This document shows, piece by piece, positions 53,749 to 62,674 of a stretch of 64,000 bases of DNA. A program made the translations under genes and the position numbers. The notes below the pieces were generated by a model. It was given only the letters and a program-made list of their open reading frames with translations, did not search any database and was not told the origin of the DNA. This stretch comes from Streptomyces sp. NBC_01335 (GTDB lineage Bacteria > Actinomycetota > Actinomycetes > Streptomycetales > Streptomycetaceae): positions 5,299,001-5,363,000 of the forward strand of contig NZ_CP108370.1 of the NCBI RefSeq assembly GCF_035953295.1. The letters are read 5' to 3'. Within the stretch, counting starts at the first letter, position 1; each line of letters starts with the position of its first letter.

Positions 53749-53801
53749 TGCGGCTGGGACTCCTTGCGGCGGGTGCGGGGTTTCGTGGCAGGCTGGCAGA
53801 C

Positions 53802-54617
53802 ATGTGCGGACGTTATGCGGCGAGCCGGCGGCCCGAGGACCTGACCGGACTCTTCCAGGTGGAGCGGTGGGACCCGGACGAGACCCTGGACCCCGACTGG
53901 AACGTGGCGCCGACCAAGGAGGTCTACGCCGTACTCGAACGTCCCTTGAAAGACGCGGCGGACCGTCGTCCGGTTCGCCAGCTCCGTACCCTCAAGTGGG
54001 GCCTCGTACCCTCCTGGTCCAAGACGCCGGAGGGCGCCGCGCGGATGATCAACGCCCGCGCCGAGACCGTCCACGAGAAGCCCTCCTTCCGCAAGGCCTT
54101 CCTCCAGCGCCGCTGCATCCTCCCCGCCGACGGCTACTACGAGTGGATGACCGGCGCCGACGAGCGGCAGATGGAGGAGCAGGGGAAGAAGAAGCGGCCC
54201 CGCAAGCAGCCGTACTTCGTGACCCCCGCCGACGGGTCCGTCTTCGCGATGGCCGGGCTCTACGAGTTCTGGCGCGACGCCACCCTCCCGCCCGACCACC
54301 CGCAGGCGTGGTGGGCGACCTGCTCCGTGCTCACCACCGAGGCGGAGACCACCGCGCTCGCCGTCGCCCCCGCCGAGGGCCCGTCCGCACTCGCCGACAT
54401 CCACCCCCGGATGCCCCTGATGCTGACCCCCGACCGCTGGGACGCCTGGCTCGACCCCGCGCGCACCGACAGCGAGGAGCTGCGCGCGCTGACCGCCCCG
54501 CCGGAGGGCGGACTGATGCGCGCCTACCCCGTCGCCACCGCCGTCAGCAACGTCCGCAACAACGGCCCCGAACTCCAGGAGGAGCTGGCCGCGCCCGAGG
54601 AGGCCACGCTGTTCTGA
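53802..54617 (+). CDS. SRAP (HMCES/YedK-type) DNA-protein crosslink protein
   Basis: A 271-residue SOS-response-associated peptidase family member that covalently caps abasic sites in single-stranded DNA. The catalytic Cys2 is exposed after Met removal (MCGRYAASR); Asn and Arg in INARAET, Glu in GYYEW, and His in ADIHPRMPLML complete the site. A Lys/Arg insertion (EEQGKKKRPRKQ) lies between. The ATG at 53802 is fixed by the invariant Cys2. Confidence 0.95.
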   Translation: MCGRYAASRRPEDLTGLFQVERWDPDETLDPDWNVAPTKEVYAVLERPLKDAADRRPVRQLRTLKWGLVPSWSKTPEGAARMINARAETVHEKPSFRKAFLQRRCILPADGYYEWMTGADERQMEEQGKKKRPRKQPYFVTPADGSVFAMAGLYEFWRDATLPPDHPQAWWATCSVLTTEAETTALAVAPAEGPSALADIHPRMPLMLTPDRWDAWLDPARTDSEELRALTAPPEGGLMRAYPVATAVSNVRNNGPELQEELAAPEEATLF

Positions 54618-54648
54618 CGGCGGCCCGGGCACCGGCAGGATGGGGCCC

Positions 54649-55308
54649 ATGAGCAGCGAGCGAAGCGCCCGGACCGGGCGGCCCGTCACCGTCACCACCC
54701 CCGCGGGGGAGGCCCGGATCACCTGGTTCCCCGCGCCCGCCGCCCGGCTGGTGCTGGCCCTCGGCCACGGCGCCGGCGGCGGCATCGAGGCGCGGGACCT
54801 GGCGGCCCTGGCCGCCGCCGCACCCGGACACGGGGTGAGCGTCGCCCTGGTGGAGCAGCCCTGGCGGGTCGCGGGCAAGAAGGTCGCCCCGGCCCCGAAG
54901 ACCCTGGACACCGGCTGGCGGGCGGTCTGGCCCGAGCTGGCCGCCCCCGGCCTGCCGGTCGTCGCGGGCGGGCGCAGCGCCGGGGCTCGGGTCGCCTGCC
55001 GCACGGCCGCCGAGCTCGGCGCCCACGCCGTCCTCGCGCTGAGCTTCCCGCTGCACCCGCCCGGCAGACCCGAGAAGTCGCGTGCCGACGAACTGCTGGG
55101 CGCCGGCGTCCCCACCCTGGTGGTGCAGGGCGGCAACGACCCCTTCGGCCGCCCCGCCGAATTCCCCTCCGGTACGTACGAGATGGCCGAGGTCCCGCAC
55201 GGCGACCACGGCTTCGCGGTGGCCAAACGCTCCGGCCTGACGGAGGCCCAGGCGATGGAGGTCCTGACCGGCGCCGTCACCGGCTGGCTGGACCGGCTCC
55301 CCGCCTGA
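54649..55308 (+). CDS. Dienelactone-hydrolase-like alpha/beta hydrolase
   Basis: A 219-residue hydrolase related to KANL3/Tex30-type proteins. Oxyanion region ALGHGAGGG; nucleophile [10 protein letters not shown]; acid GGNDPFG; histidine HGDHGFAV. The ATG at 54649 follows AGGA by eight bases. Cytoplasmic, substrate unknown. It lies 31 bases after the SRAP gene, probably the same transcript. Confidence 0.85.
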   Translation: MSSERSARTGRPVTVTTPAGEARITWFPAPAARLVLALGHGAGGGIEARDLAALAAAAPGHGVSVALVEQPWRVAGKKVAPAPKTLDTGWRAVWPELAAPGLPVVAGGRSAGARVACRTAAELGAHAVLALSFPLHPPGRPEKSRADELLGAGVPTLVVQGGNDPFGRPAEFPSGTYEMAEVPHGDHGFAVAKRSGLTEAQAMEVLTGAVTGWLDRLPA

Positions 55309-55368
55309 GCCGTCCGGCACCTCGCGGGAGTGGTCCCTGTCACACCCCGCCGGGGGCCCGCGGGCGTG

Positions 55369-55395
55369 GGGAATGCGGGCCGAGGGGCCGCTGTT
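55369..55395 (+). promoter_or_regulatory. sigR autoregulatory promoter (p2)
   Basis: GGGAAT (55369-55374), 18 bases, GTT (55393-55395): an exact SigR consensus. It lies about 100 bases before the long-form ATG, so its transcripts can encode the longer SigR isoform. Confidence 0.88.
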
Positions 55396-55495
55396 GTTCG
55401 GTACATCGGCGCCCGGTACGCCGAGGCGATCGGTACACCGGCACCTCCGGTACACCGGCACACGTCTTTCTGGTTGTGGAGAGGGAGTCCGTCGC

Positions 55496-56338
55496 ATGGG
55501 TTCGACCATCTGCCCGCGTCGCTCGAACGCCGCGGATCTGGAGTGGACGGTGCTCCACGCACCGAAGAGCACTCCCGAGCGCGCGCCGGGCGGAAGCGAT
55601 CGACCGTACGCGAGGAACCAAGGTCGACTATTCTCCGAGGCGAGCGGGTCCGGTTTCGGCCCCGCAACAGCGTTGGAGGAGGTGGGTCCGGTCACTGGTA
55701 ACGACACAGGGACCGACGACGGCCGCCCGGAGGAGACGACGGACGAGCGGAACGCACGTTTCGAGCGGGACGCGCTCGTCTTTCTCGACCAGATGTACTC
55801 CGCGGCGCTGCGCATGACGCGCAACCCCGCGGACGCCGAGGACCTGGTCCAGGAGACCTACGCGAAGGCGTACGGCTCCTTCCACCAGTTCCGCGAGGGC
55901 ACCAACCTCAAGGCGTGGATGTACCGCATTCTCACCAATACCTTCATCAACTCGTACCGCAAGAAGCAGCGTGAGCCCCAGCGAAGCGCCGCCGAGGAGA
56001 TCGAGGACTGGCAGCTGGCGCGGGCCGAGTCGCACATGTCGACCGGGCTGCGATCGGCCGAGTCCCAGGCTCTCGACCACCTCCCGGACTCCGACGTGAA
56101 GTCGGCGCTCCAGGCGATCCCCGAGGAATTCCGCATAGCGGTCTATCTCGCGGACGTCGAGGGCTTTGCCTACAAGGAGATCGCGGACATCATGGGGACT
56201 CCCATCGGTACGGTGATGTCCCGACTGCACCGCGGACGCCGCCAGCTGCGCGGCATGCTGGAGGACTACGCCCGCGAGCGCGGGCTGGTTCCCGCCGGCG
56301 CCGGTGAGTCGGACGATCGGAAAGGCTCGGCCTCATGA
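55496..56338 (+). CDS. sigR: SigR thiol-stress ECF sigma factor, long and short forms
   Basis: An ECF sigma factor controlling the disulphide-stress regulon. ATG 55496 with AGGGAG eight bases upstream gives 280 residues; GTG 55682, just after GGAGGAG, gives the canonical 218-residue SigR ([10 protein letters not shown]). Region 2 contains [14 protein letters not shown] and [15 protein letters not shown]; region 4 contains [20 protein letters not shown]. In S. coelicolor a longer unstable isoform, sigma-R', is made from the p2 transcript and provides feedback; the 62-residue extension here corresponds to it. The stop overlaps the rsrA start as ATGA. Confidence 0.97.
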   Translation: MGSTICPRRSNAADLEWTVLHAPKSTPERAPGGSDRPYARNQGRLFSEASGSGFGPATALEEVGPVTGNDTGTDDGRPEETTDERNARFERDALVFLDQMYSAALRMTRNPADAEDLVQETYAKAYGSFHQFREGTNLKAWMYRILTNTFINSYRKKQREPQRSAAEEIEDWQLARAESHMSTGLRSAESQALDHLPDSDVKSALQAIPEEFRIAVYLADVEGFAYKEIADIMGTPIGTVMSRLHRGRRQLRGMLEDYARERGLVPAGAGESDDRKGSAS

Positions 56339-56655
56339 GCTGCGGAGAGCCGCACGAGACGGACTGCTCAGAGGTTCTCGACCATCTCTACGAGTTCCTC
56401 GACCACGAGATGCCCGAGGGCGACTGCACCAAGTTCGAGACGCACTTCGGTGAGTGCTCCCCGTGCCTGGAGAAGTACGGCCTGGAGCAGGCCGTGAAGA
56501 AGCTGGTCAAGCGCTGCTGCGGTCAGGACGACGTCCCGACCGACCTGCGCTCGAAGGTGATGGGACGGATCGACCTGATCCGTTCCGGCCAGGCCGTGCC
56601 GGACCAGGACGTGTCGCTGGGCGACACGGGCCGTCCGGCGGCCACCGCCGAATAG
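56335..56655 (+). CDS. rsrA: RsrA redox-sensing zinc anti-sigma factor
   Basis: A 106-residue ZAS-family anti-sigma factor that holds SigR inactive until oxidised. The zinc ligands C11, H37, C41 and C44 (HFGECSPC) are present at the same positions as in S. coelicolor RsrA, as are C3, C31 and the pair C61-C62. Disulphide formation releases zinc and SigR. Its ATG overlaps the sigR stop, so synthesis is coupled. Confidence 0.98.
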   Translation: MSCGEPHETDCSEVLDHLYEFLDHEMPEGDCTKFETHFGECSPCLEKYGLEQAVKKLVKRCCGQDDVPTDLRSKVMGRIDLIRSGQAVPDQDVSLGDTGRPAATAE

Positions 56656-56677
56656 CGGGACGACCAGAACGACGCCA

Positions 56678-56712
56678 GGGAGGCGCACCGCGCGGGACGC
56701 GGTGCGCCTCCC
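56678..56712 (+). terminator. sigR-rsrA operon terminator
   Basis: A 15-bp perfect stem (56678-56692 with 56698-56712) and a five-base loop after rsrA. Confidence 0.9.
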
Positions 56713-56909
56713 GGCCGTTGTGGGGCGTATCCGGCGGACGCCGGCCCTTTTTGAGGGCTTGCCGGGAAGCAACGCCTTGATTCCCCGCCCTCGGCATGCG
56801 GCCCCCGGCCGCATCACTCGAACGCGCTAATCAGGATCGTTGCGCCACCTGTGCTCCGTCCACTCGCTAGCGTGACGCCTCCATCGACCACGCGGGGGCG
56901 GGTGCAGGC

Positions 56910-58379
56910 ATGAGGAGAACACCGGTCGCGGCACGCGCGTTCATCGCGGCCGTGGCGGTCTGCGCCCTGGGCTGCCTCGGTCCCGTACTCACCCAGGTCC
57001 CCTGGACCGGACAGGAGGGTGCCGGGAGCGGCGGGGCGCCGGTGGCCTGGCGCACCCTCGGCCTGCTGGCCGCGGTCTACCTGGTGGGCGAACTCCCCGG
57101 CCGCTGCCCCTTCTTCGGCGAGCGGGTACCCGTCCGGGCCGGATCGTTCTTCCCGTTCCTGTTCGCCGCCGCCTTCCTGCTGCCGCCCTCGGCCGCCGCG
57201 CTCGTCGCCGTACCCGGAGCGCTGGCCGGCCGGGTCGAGCACCGGCCGGCCGCCGCACGCCGGATCTGGCGGGCCGCGCAGTTCGCGGTCACCGTCTGGG
57301 CGGCCTCCTCGGTCTACGGGGCGCTCGCCGGCGCCGGCGCGCTGGGCGGTCCGCACGGGCCGGGCGGGCAGCGGGGCGCCGCACCCGACTTCCCGTACGT
57401 GCTGCTGCCCGCCTGCGCCGCCGCTCTCGTCTTCAGCCTCGTTCTCGCCCTGCTCGACGGCGCCATCCGGATACCGGCCGAACACCTCCCCGTCAGGAGC
57501 GCCTGGCGCGGGCTGTTCGCCTCCTCGGCGGGGCCGCACCTCGTGCACGCGCTCGCCGGGCTGATGATGGCGGTGCTGTGGCGTGGCCCGTACGGCCCGC
57601 TCTCCTCGCTCTTCGTGCTGCTGCCGATGTACATCTCCTGCTGGGTCTTCGCCCAGTACCACCGGGAGCACGCCGCGCACCGGGCCACCATCCGCGCCCT
57701 CGTGCAGGCCGTCGACATCAAGGACACCTACACGCGGGGCCACAGCGAGCGCGTCGGCCGCGCGTCCGTCCTCATCGCCCGCGAGATCGGCATGGCGCCC
57801 GAGCGGGTGGAGGCCCTCCGCTTCGCCGGCATCCTGCACGACGTGGGCAAACTCGGCGTACCGACCCGGGTGCTGCGCAAGGACGGGCCGCTCACCCCGG
57901 AGGAACGCCGGGTCATCGAACTGCACCCCGAGTACGGCCACGAGATCGTGCGGGGCATCGACTTCCTCGACGAGGCCAGGGCGGCGATCCTCCACCACCA
58001 CGAGCGGCTGGACGGAACCGGCTATCCGCACGGGCTCCGGGGCGCCCACATCCCCGAGTTCGCCCGGGTGGTCGCCGTCGCCGACGCCTTCGACGCCATG
58101 ACCTCCAACCGCTCCTACCGGCGCGGGCGCCCGGTGGACGCCGCCGTGGCGGAGCTGCGCCGCTGCGCGGGCAGCCAGTTCGACCCCCGGATGGTGCGGG
58201 CCCTGGTGCGGGCCGTGGACCGGTACGGCTGGTCGGCGGCGACGGTCGCGGTGACCTCGGACGAGACCACGCTGCCGCCCCCGCGCGGCCAGGCGCCGGT
58301 CGCCGGCGGAGCGGCGGGCGCGGCTGGAGCGGCGGGCGCGGGCCGAACCGCCGAGGGCGACGGAAGGAGCGAGCGGTGA
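56910..58379 (+). CDS. Membrane HD-GYP domain protein (candidate c-di-GMP phosphodiesterase)
   Basis: A 489-residue protein with about seven transmembrane helices (1-255) and a C-terminal HD-GYP domain (about 265-430). Metal and signature motifs are present: RGHSERVGR, AGILHDVGKLGVP (HD), HHHERLDGTGYPHG (HH and GYP), VVAVADAFDAMTSNR. It should hydrolyse cyclic di-GMP, which controls Streptomyces development. The C-terminal tail is Ala/Gly-rich. Its stop overlaps the next start as GTGA. The start codon at 56910 lacks a strong ribosome site. Confidence 0.92.
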   Translation: MRRTPVAARAFIAAVAVCALGCLGPVLTQVPWTGQEGAGSGGAPVAWRTLGLLAAVYLVGELPGRCPFFGERVPVRAGSFFPFLFAAAFLLPPSAAALVAVPGALAGRVEHRPAAARRIWRAAQFAVTVWAASSVYGALAGAGALGGPHGPGGQRGAAPDFPYVLLPACAAALVFSLVLALLDGAIRIPAEHLPVRSAWRGLFASSAGPHLVHALAGLMMAVLWRGPYGPLSSLFVLLPMYISCWVFAQYHREHAAHRATIRALVQAVDIKDTYTRGHSERVGRASVLIAREIGMAPERVEALRFAGILHDVGKLGVPTRVLRKDGPLTPEERRVIELHPEYGHEIVRGIDFLDEARAAILHHHERLDGTGYPHGLRGAHIPEFARVVAVADAFDAMTSNRSYRRGRPVDAAVAELRRCAGSQFDPRMVRALVRAVDRYGWSAATVAVTSDETTLPPPRGQAPVAGGAAGAAGAAGAGRTAEGDGRSER

Positions 58380-59767
58380 CCGGCTTCCCAGGGTTCTCCG
58401 GCTTCTCCGGTTTCTCCGGCCTTCCAGGCTTCTCCGGTTCCTCCGGCGGTGGGACGCCGTCCGCCGTCCGCGTGCTGCGCGTCGCCGCCCTCGCGCTGAC
58501 GGCCGTCGCCGTGGTCCACACCCTCCGGTCCGGGCTCGCCGAACCCGGCCACGCCCTCGCCTTCGGCGCGCTCGTCGCCCTCGGCGAGCTGGCACCGGTG
58601 GCCCGGCACGGGCAGGGCGCGCGGGCACGGGTGCCCGGCGAGCGGGAACCCGCGCCGCTCGGCGCGGCCGGGGCCCTCGCGTACGCCCTGCTCGGGCGCA
58701 GCGCCGGGGAGCCGACCGGGCAGGGGGTGCTCCAGGTGATCACCGTCGTCGTCGCGGCCCAGCTCCTCGCCGCCGTGCCGCTGCTGGGCCGGGTGCCGAA
58801 AGTCCCGTCCGTCCGGCGGCGTCCGGCACGCGGCTCGGTGCGCGGCGGCGGTCCCGAGCTCGACCGGGCGGCCCGCCGGGTGCTGACGGTGGCCTTCGCC
58901 GCCGTCTGCTTCCAGCCCTTGCGGGACGCCGAGCAGTTCACCGGGGTGTTGGGGGAGGGGCCCGCGTACGCCGCCTTCCTGGTCGGGCTGTTGGGGCTGA
59001 CGGCGCTGTGCGACGCGGTGCTCGCCGCGTTCGTGGAGGCGGCGCGGACCCGCTACCCGTACGGCTCGCACCTGCGCGACGAACTCTGCGGGCTGCCCGG
59101 CATCGGGTCGGCGGTCTGCGCGACCGGCGCGGTGATGGCCCTCGGGGTGGCGGTCGCCGGGCTGTGGGCGCTGCCCGTGGTGTGCGTCCCGCTCCTCCTC
59201 ACCCAGGTCTCCTTCAGCCGGTACGCGGCGGTCCGCGCGACCTACCGGCAGACCATCGCCTCGCTGGCCCGCGCCACCGAGGTCGCCGGGTACACCCCGC
59301 CCGGCCACGCCCACCGGGTCGCCGAGCTCTCCACGGCGGTCGGGCGCGAGCTGGGGCTGGCGGGCAGCGAGCTGACCGTGCTGGAGTACGCGGCGCTGAT
59401 GCACGACATCGGCCAGCTCTCCCTCGTCGATCCGCTGGCGGACGGGGCCACCGCCCGGCTGCCCGCCGCCGAGCAGCGCCGGATCGCGCTGCTGGGCGGG
59501 GCCGTGGTGCGGCAGACCGGGGTGGACGCGAAGGTGGCGGTGGTGGTGGAACGGCAGGCGGACCCGTACCGGGAGCAGCCGCTCACCGCGCGGATCGTCC
59601 GTACCGTCAACGCGTACGAGGACCTGCGCGGGGAAGGCGTGGGAGGGGCTCTGGAGGCCTTGGAGCAGTTGCGCATCGGCACCGGCCGCGACTACCAGCC
59701 GCAGGTGGTCGAGGCCCTGGCCGGAGTCCTGGCGAGGGGCGGCCCGCCCCGGGTACGGACGGGGTAA
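58376..59767 (+). CDS. Membrane protein with degenerate HD domain, coupled to the HD-GYP gene
   Basis: A 463-residue protein with a Phe/Ser/Gly repeat at the N-terminus (GFSGFSGFSGLPGFSG, encoded by a tandem DNA repeat at 58384-58445), about eight hydrophobic segments (30-285) and a C-terminal HD domain. It keeps HAHRVAELST and ALMHDIGQLSLVDP but lacks the HHExxDGxGYP segment (the region reads VVVERQADPYREQPL). The GTG at 58376 overlaps the preceding stop and follows AAGGAG. It looks like an inactive or altered-specificity paralogue that may partner the HD-GYP protein. Confidence 0.85.
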   Translation: MTGFPGFSGFSGFSGLPGFSGSSGGGTPSAVRVLRVAALALTAVAVVHTLRSGLAEPGHALAFGALVALGELAPVARHGQGARARVPGEREPAPLGAAGALAYALLGRSAGEPTGQGVLQVITVVVAAQLLAAVPLLGRVPKVPSVRRRPARGSVRGGGPELDRAARRVLTVAFAAVCFQPLRDAEQFTGVLGEGPAYAAFLVGLLGLTALCDAVLAAFVEAARTRYPYGSHLRDELCGLPGIGSAVCATGAVMALGVAVAGLWALPVVCVPLLLTQVSFSRYAAVRATYRQTIASLARATEVAGYTPPGHAHRVAELSTAVGRELGLAGSELTVLEYAALMHDIGQLSLVDPLADGATARLPAAEQRRIALLGGAVVRQTGVDAKVAVVVERQADPYREQPLTARIVRTVNAYEDLRGEGVGGALEALEQLRIGTGRDYQPQVVEALAGVLARGGPPRVRTG

Positions 59768-59848
59768 CCCATGGGTAATGAGCGGGCGTCCGGCCGGGCA
59801 TGGTTGGATGCGAAAGAAGAGGGTGTCCAGTCGGGACAGGCGGGAATC

Positions 59849-60841
59849 GTGAGGATCTTCGGGAAGGCACGGCATCGGCCGTCCGCCTCGTGGCGGCAGG
59901 CCACGGACCGCGCGTTCACGCTGATCGGCGACGGCCGGTACGAGGACGCGGGAGCGCTGCTGACACGTGCGGCGGACCTGGAACCCTGGCTCTCCGAGTC
60001 CTGGTTCAACCTGGCGCTGCTGCACAAGTTCCGGCACGACTGGGAGCAGGCGCGGTCGGCGGGGCTGCGGGCCGTCGCGCTGCTGGACCGCGAGTCCGGC
60101 GCGCCGGACTGGTGGAACGTCGGCATCGCCGCGACCGCGCTCCAGGACTGGCCGCTGGCCCGCCGTGCCTGGCAGGCGTACGGGCTGAAGGTGCCCGGCA
60201 CCGGGGCGCAGGGCGCCGCCGCCACCACCGAGCCGACCGGCATGGAGCTGGGCAGCGCCGCGGTGCGGCTGTCGCCGGAGGGCGAGGCCGAGGTGGTCTG
60301 GGGGCGCCGGCTCGACCCGGCCCGGATCGAGGTGCTGTCGATCCCGCTGCCGTCCTCCGGGCGCCGCTGGGGCGAGGTCGTGCTGCACGACGGGGTGCCC
60401 AACGGGGAGCGGGTGACCGCGGCGGGCCCGTCGTACCCGGTCTTCGACGAGATCGAGCTCTGGGCGCCCTCACCGGTGCCGACCTGGGTGGTACTGCTGG
60501 AGGCGGCCACCGAGGAAGACCGGGACGCGCTGGAGAAGCTCGCGTCGGACGCCGGGTTCGCCGCGGAGGACTGGTCCTCGTCGGTGCGGCTGCTCTGCCG
60601 CTCCTGTTCGGAGAGCCGGATGGAGAGCGACGAGGGTGACGGCGAGCACCTCGACCCGCACGACCACAGCGAGCCCGGCCACCCCGGCCCGCTGGGCCAC
60701 CGCACGGCGGGCGGCCTCTGGGTCCCCGAACGCGAGTGCGGGCTCGCGGCCCCGGCCGGTCTGGTGCGGGGGCTGCTGGACGGCTGGGTCGCCGACAGCC
60801 CGGACAGCCGCGAGTGGCGGGATCTCGAAGAGGTCTGCTGA
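59849..60841 (+). CDS. TPR-domain protein
   Basis: A 330-residue protein. The GTG at 59849 gives VRIFGKARHRPSASWRQATD; the stretch upstream (from ATG 59771) has poor codon bias and is probably not coding. TPR-like helices occupy 15-120 (DRAFTLIGDGRYEDAGALLT, SWFNLALLHKFRHDWEQAR). The rest is an unrecognised domain with SVRLLCRSCSESRMES and a His/Asp-rich stretch (HLDPHDHSEPGHPG) that may bind metal. Function unknown. Confidence 0.85.
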   Translation: MRIFGKARHRPSASWRQATDRAFTLIGDGRYEDAGALLTRAADLEPWLSESWFNLALLHKFRHDWEQARSAGLRAVALLDRESGAPDWWNVGIAATALQDWPLARRAWQAYGLKVPGTGAQGAAATTEPTGMELGSAAVRLSPEGEAEVVWGRRLDPARIEVLSIPLPSSGRRWGEVVLHDGVPNGERVTAAGPSYPVFDEIELWAPSPVPTWVVLLEAATEEDRDALEKLASDAGFAAEDWSSSVRLLCRSCSESRMESDEGDGEHLDPHDHSEPGHPGPLGHRTAGGLWVPERECGLAAPAGLVRGLLDGWVADSPDSREWRDLEEVC

Positions 60842-60964
60842 CCGCGCTCCCGGTCCCGGTCGCCCCGTAGGCTGTACCGGCACCGATGTGCACGGTGCGG
60901 ATCTGCCCGGACTCGGGTTTCGGGTTTTCGGGGTACACGGTTTGCAGGAAGGCGTACGGCGGAC

Positions 60965-61603
60965 ATGTCGCAGCAGGAGACGGACGAGCGGATCGGCGTG
61001 GACGACGAGGGTTTCGTCGTGGACACGGAGGACTGCGAGGAGCGTGAGGCGGCGTACCGCGAGCGCGGGACCTCCCGTCCGATCACGGTCGTGGGCAACC
61101 CGGTCCTGCACAAGGAGTGCCAGGACGTCACGGAGTTCGGCGACGAGCTGGCGCGGCTGATCGACGACATGTTCGCCAGCCAGCGGACCGCCGAGGGCGT
61201 GGGCCTGGCCGCGAACCAGATCGGCGTGGACCAGAAGGTCTTCGTCTACGACTGCCCGGACGACGACGGGGTGCGGCACGTGGGTGTCGTCGTCAACCCG
61301 GTCCTGGAGGAGCTGCCTCCGGAGGCCCGGGTGCTGGACGACTCCAACGAGGGCTGCCTGTCGGTCCCGACCGCGTACGCCGAGCTGGCCCGTCCGGACT
61401 ACGCCGTGGTGAGCGGCCGGGACGCGCAGGGCAACCCGATCAAGGTGCGGGGCACCGGCTACTTCGCGCGCTGCCTCCAGCACGAGACGGACCACCTCTA
61501 CGGCTACCTCTACATCGACCGGCTGTCGAAGCGGGACCGCAAGGACGCGCTGAAGCAGATGGCCGAGGGCACCCCGCGCTACGAGATCGTCGCCAACGAC
61601 TGA
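60965..61603 (+). CDS. def: Peptide deformylase
   Basis: A 212-residue zinc/iron enzyme that removes the N-formyl group from new proteins. The three motifs are intact: [17 protein letters not shown] and QHETDHLYG. An acidic N-terminal extension of about 35 residues precedes the core. The ATG at 60965 follows CAGGAAGG at some distance. A strong terminator follows. Confidence 0.96.
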   Translation: MSQQETDERIGVDDEGFVVDTEDCEEREAAYRERGTSRPITVVGNPVLHKECQDVTEFGDELARLIDDMFASQRTAEGVGLAANQIGVDQKVFVYDCPDDDGVRHVGVVVNPVLEELPPEARVLDDSNEGCLSVPTAYAELARPDYAVVSGRDAQGNPIKVRGTGYFARCLQHETDHLYGYLYIDRLSKRDRKDALKQMAEGTPRYEIVAND

Positions 61604-61625
61604 TTCCGTACCGCGCGTCGGCGGT

Positions 61626-61671
61626 AAGGGGGTCCGGTCGCCGGAGAACACTTCGGCGGCCGGACCCCCTT
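61626..61671 (+). terminator. def terminator
   Basis: A 12-bp stem (61626-61637 with 61660-61671) extended by CGCCG/CGGCG inside. Confidence 0.88.
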
Positions 61672-61748
61672 CGTGTGTGCGCGGCCTCAACCAGGCTCTT
61701 CCCGGGGGGAGTTGACGCGCGTCGACCGCTGCGTCAGGCTCGCTCCCA

Positions 61749-61812
61749 CACCGCACCGCGAGGCGCACCGCACCGCGAGGTACACCGCACCGCGAGGCGC
61801 GTCGCACCGCGA
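61749..61812 (+). repeat. 17-bp tandem repeat, three to four copies
   Basis: Copies of CACCGCACCGCGAGG plus two bases begin at 61749, 61766 and 61783, then decay. They fill the leader of the M15 carboxypeptidase gene. Confidence 0.88.
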
Positions 61813-61844
61813 GTCACATTCCACCGCGAGAGGGAGCACCCCAC

Positions 61845-62582
61845 ATGCTCAGGCGCACCGCGCGTGTCCTGCTCGGATTTGTCATGACCATCTCACTCGC
61901 GTGGGGCGGGGCCGTACTCACGGCCGGTACCGCCCACGCGGACGGCTGTTACACCTTCACCCGCACCCTGTCCTCCGGCGCCACCGGCAACGACGTCACC
62001 CAGCTCCAGATCCGGGTCGCCGGATACCCGGGCTACAACTCGGTGCTCGCCATCGACGGCTCGTACGGCCCCGCCACCACCGCCGCCGTCAAGCGCTTCC
62101 AGGCCGCGTACGGCCTCACCGCCGACGGCATCGCAGGACCGGCCACCCAGGCCAAGATCTACGCGCTCCAGGACGACGACTGCACCCCGATCCACTTCAC
62201 GTACCCGGAGCTGAACACCTGCAACAGCACCTGGGCGGGCGGGGCGGTCGCGGCCGGGACGGCGAAGGCCAACGCCCTCTCCAGCATGTGGAAGCTGGAG
62301 GCGCTGCGGCACGCCCTGGGCGACCAGCCGATCCGCGTCACCAGCGGCTTCCGCTCCACCTCCTGCAACGCGGCGGTGGGCGGCGCCTCGGGCAGCCGCC
62401 ATCTCTACGGTGACGCGGTCGACCTCGGGGTCGGGGCGCACTCGCTGTGCACCATGGCGCTCCAGGCCCGCAACCACGGCTTCAACGGAATCCTCGGCCC
62501 GGGCTACCCGGACCACGGTGACCACGTACACGTCAACCAGGGCCCGAGCCACTTCTGGTCGGCCTCCAACTGCGGCATCTGA
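61845..62582 (+). CDS. Secreted M15 D-Ala-D-Ala carboxypeptidase with peptidoglycan-binding domain
   Basis: A 245-residue cell-wall enzyme. Signal peptide: MLRRTARVLLGFVMTISLAW to a TAHA-DG cleavage site. PG_binding_1 domain (about 40-105: GATGNDVTQLQIRV, IDGSYGPATTAAVKRFQAAY). M15 zinc domain (about 140-245): SGFRSTSCN, GSRHLYGDAVDLG (His, Asp ligands) and DHGDHVHVN. It resembles the Streptomyces albus zinc DD-peptidase. The ATG at 61845 follows GAGAGGGAG. Confidence 0.95.
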   Translation: MLRRTARVLLGFVMTISLAWGGAVLTAGTAHADGCYTFTRTLSSGATGNDVTQLQIRVAGYPGYNSVLAIDGSYGPATTAAVKRFQAAYGLTADGIAGPATQAKIYALQDDDCTPIHFTYPELNTCNSTWAGGAVAAGTAKANALSSMWKLEALRHALGDQPIRVTSGFRSTSCNAAVGGASGSRHLYGDAVDLGVGAHSLCTMALQARNHGFNGILGPGYPDHGDHVHVNQGPSHFWSASNCGI

Positions 62583-62674
62583 CCGACGCCCGCACGCACG
62601 CCTCGCACACCCGCACACCCGCACGCACGCGCACGGACCCGCCGTACCGCTGCGGGTCCGTGCGCCCGTCGGTC

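Noticed and set aside
59771..59848. Upstream ATG 59771 as the start of the TPR protein
   Set aside because: The 26 extra codons have poor third-position GC bias, and GTG 59849 has a purine-rich site.
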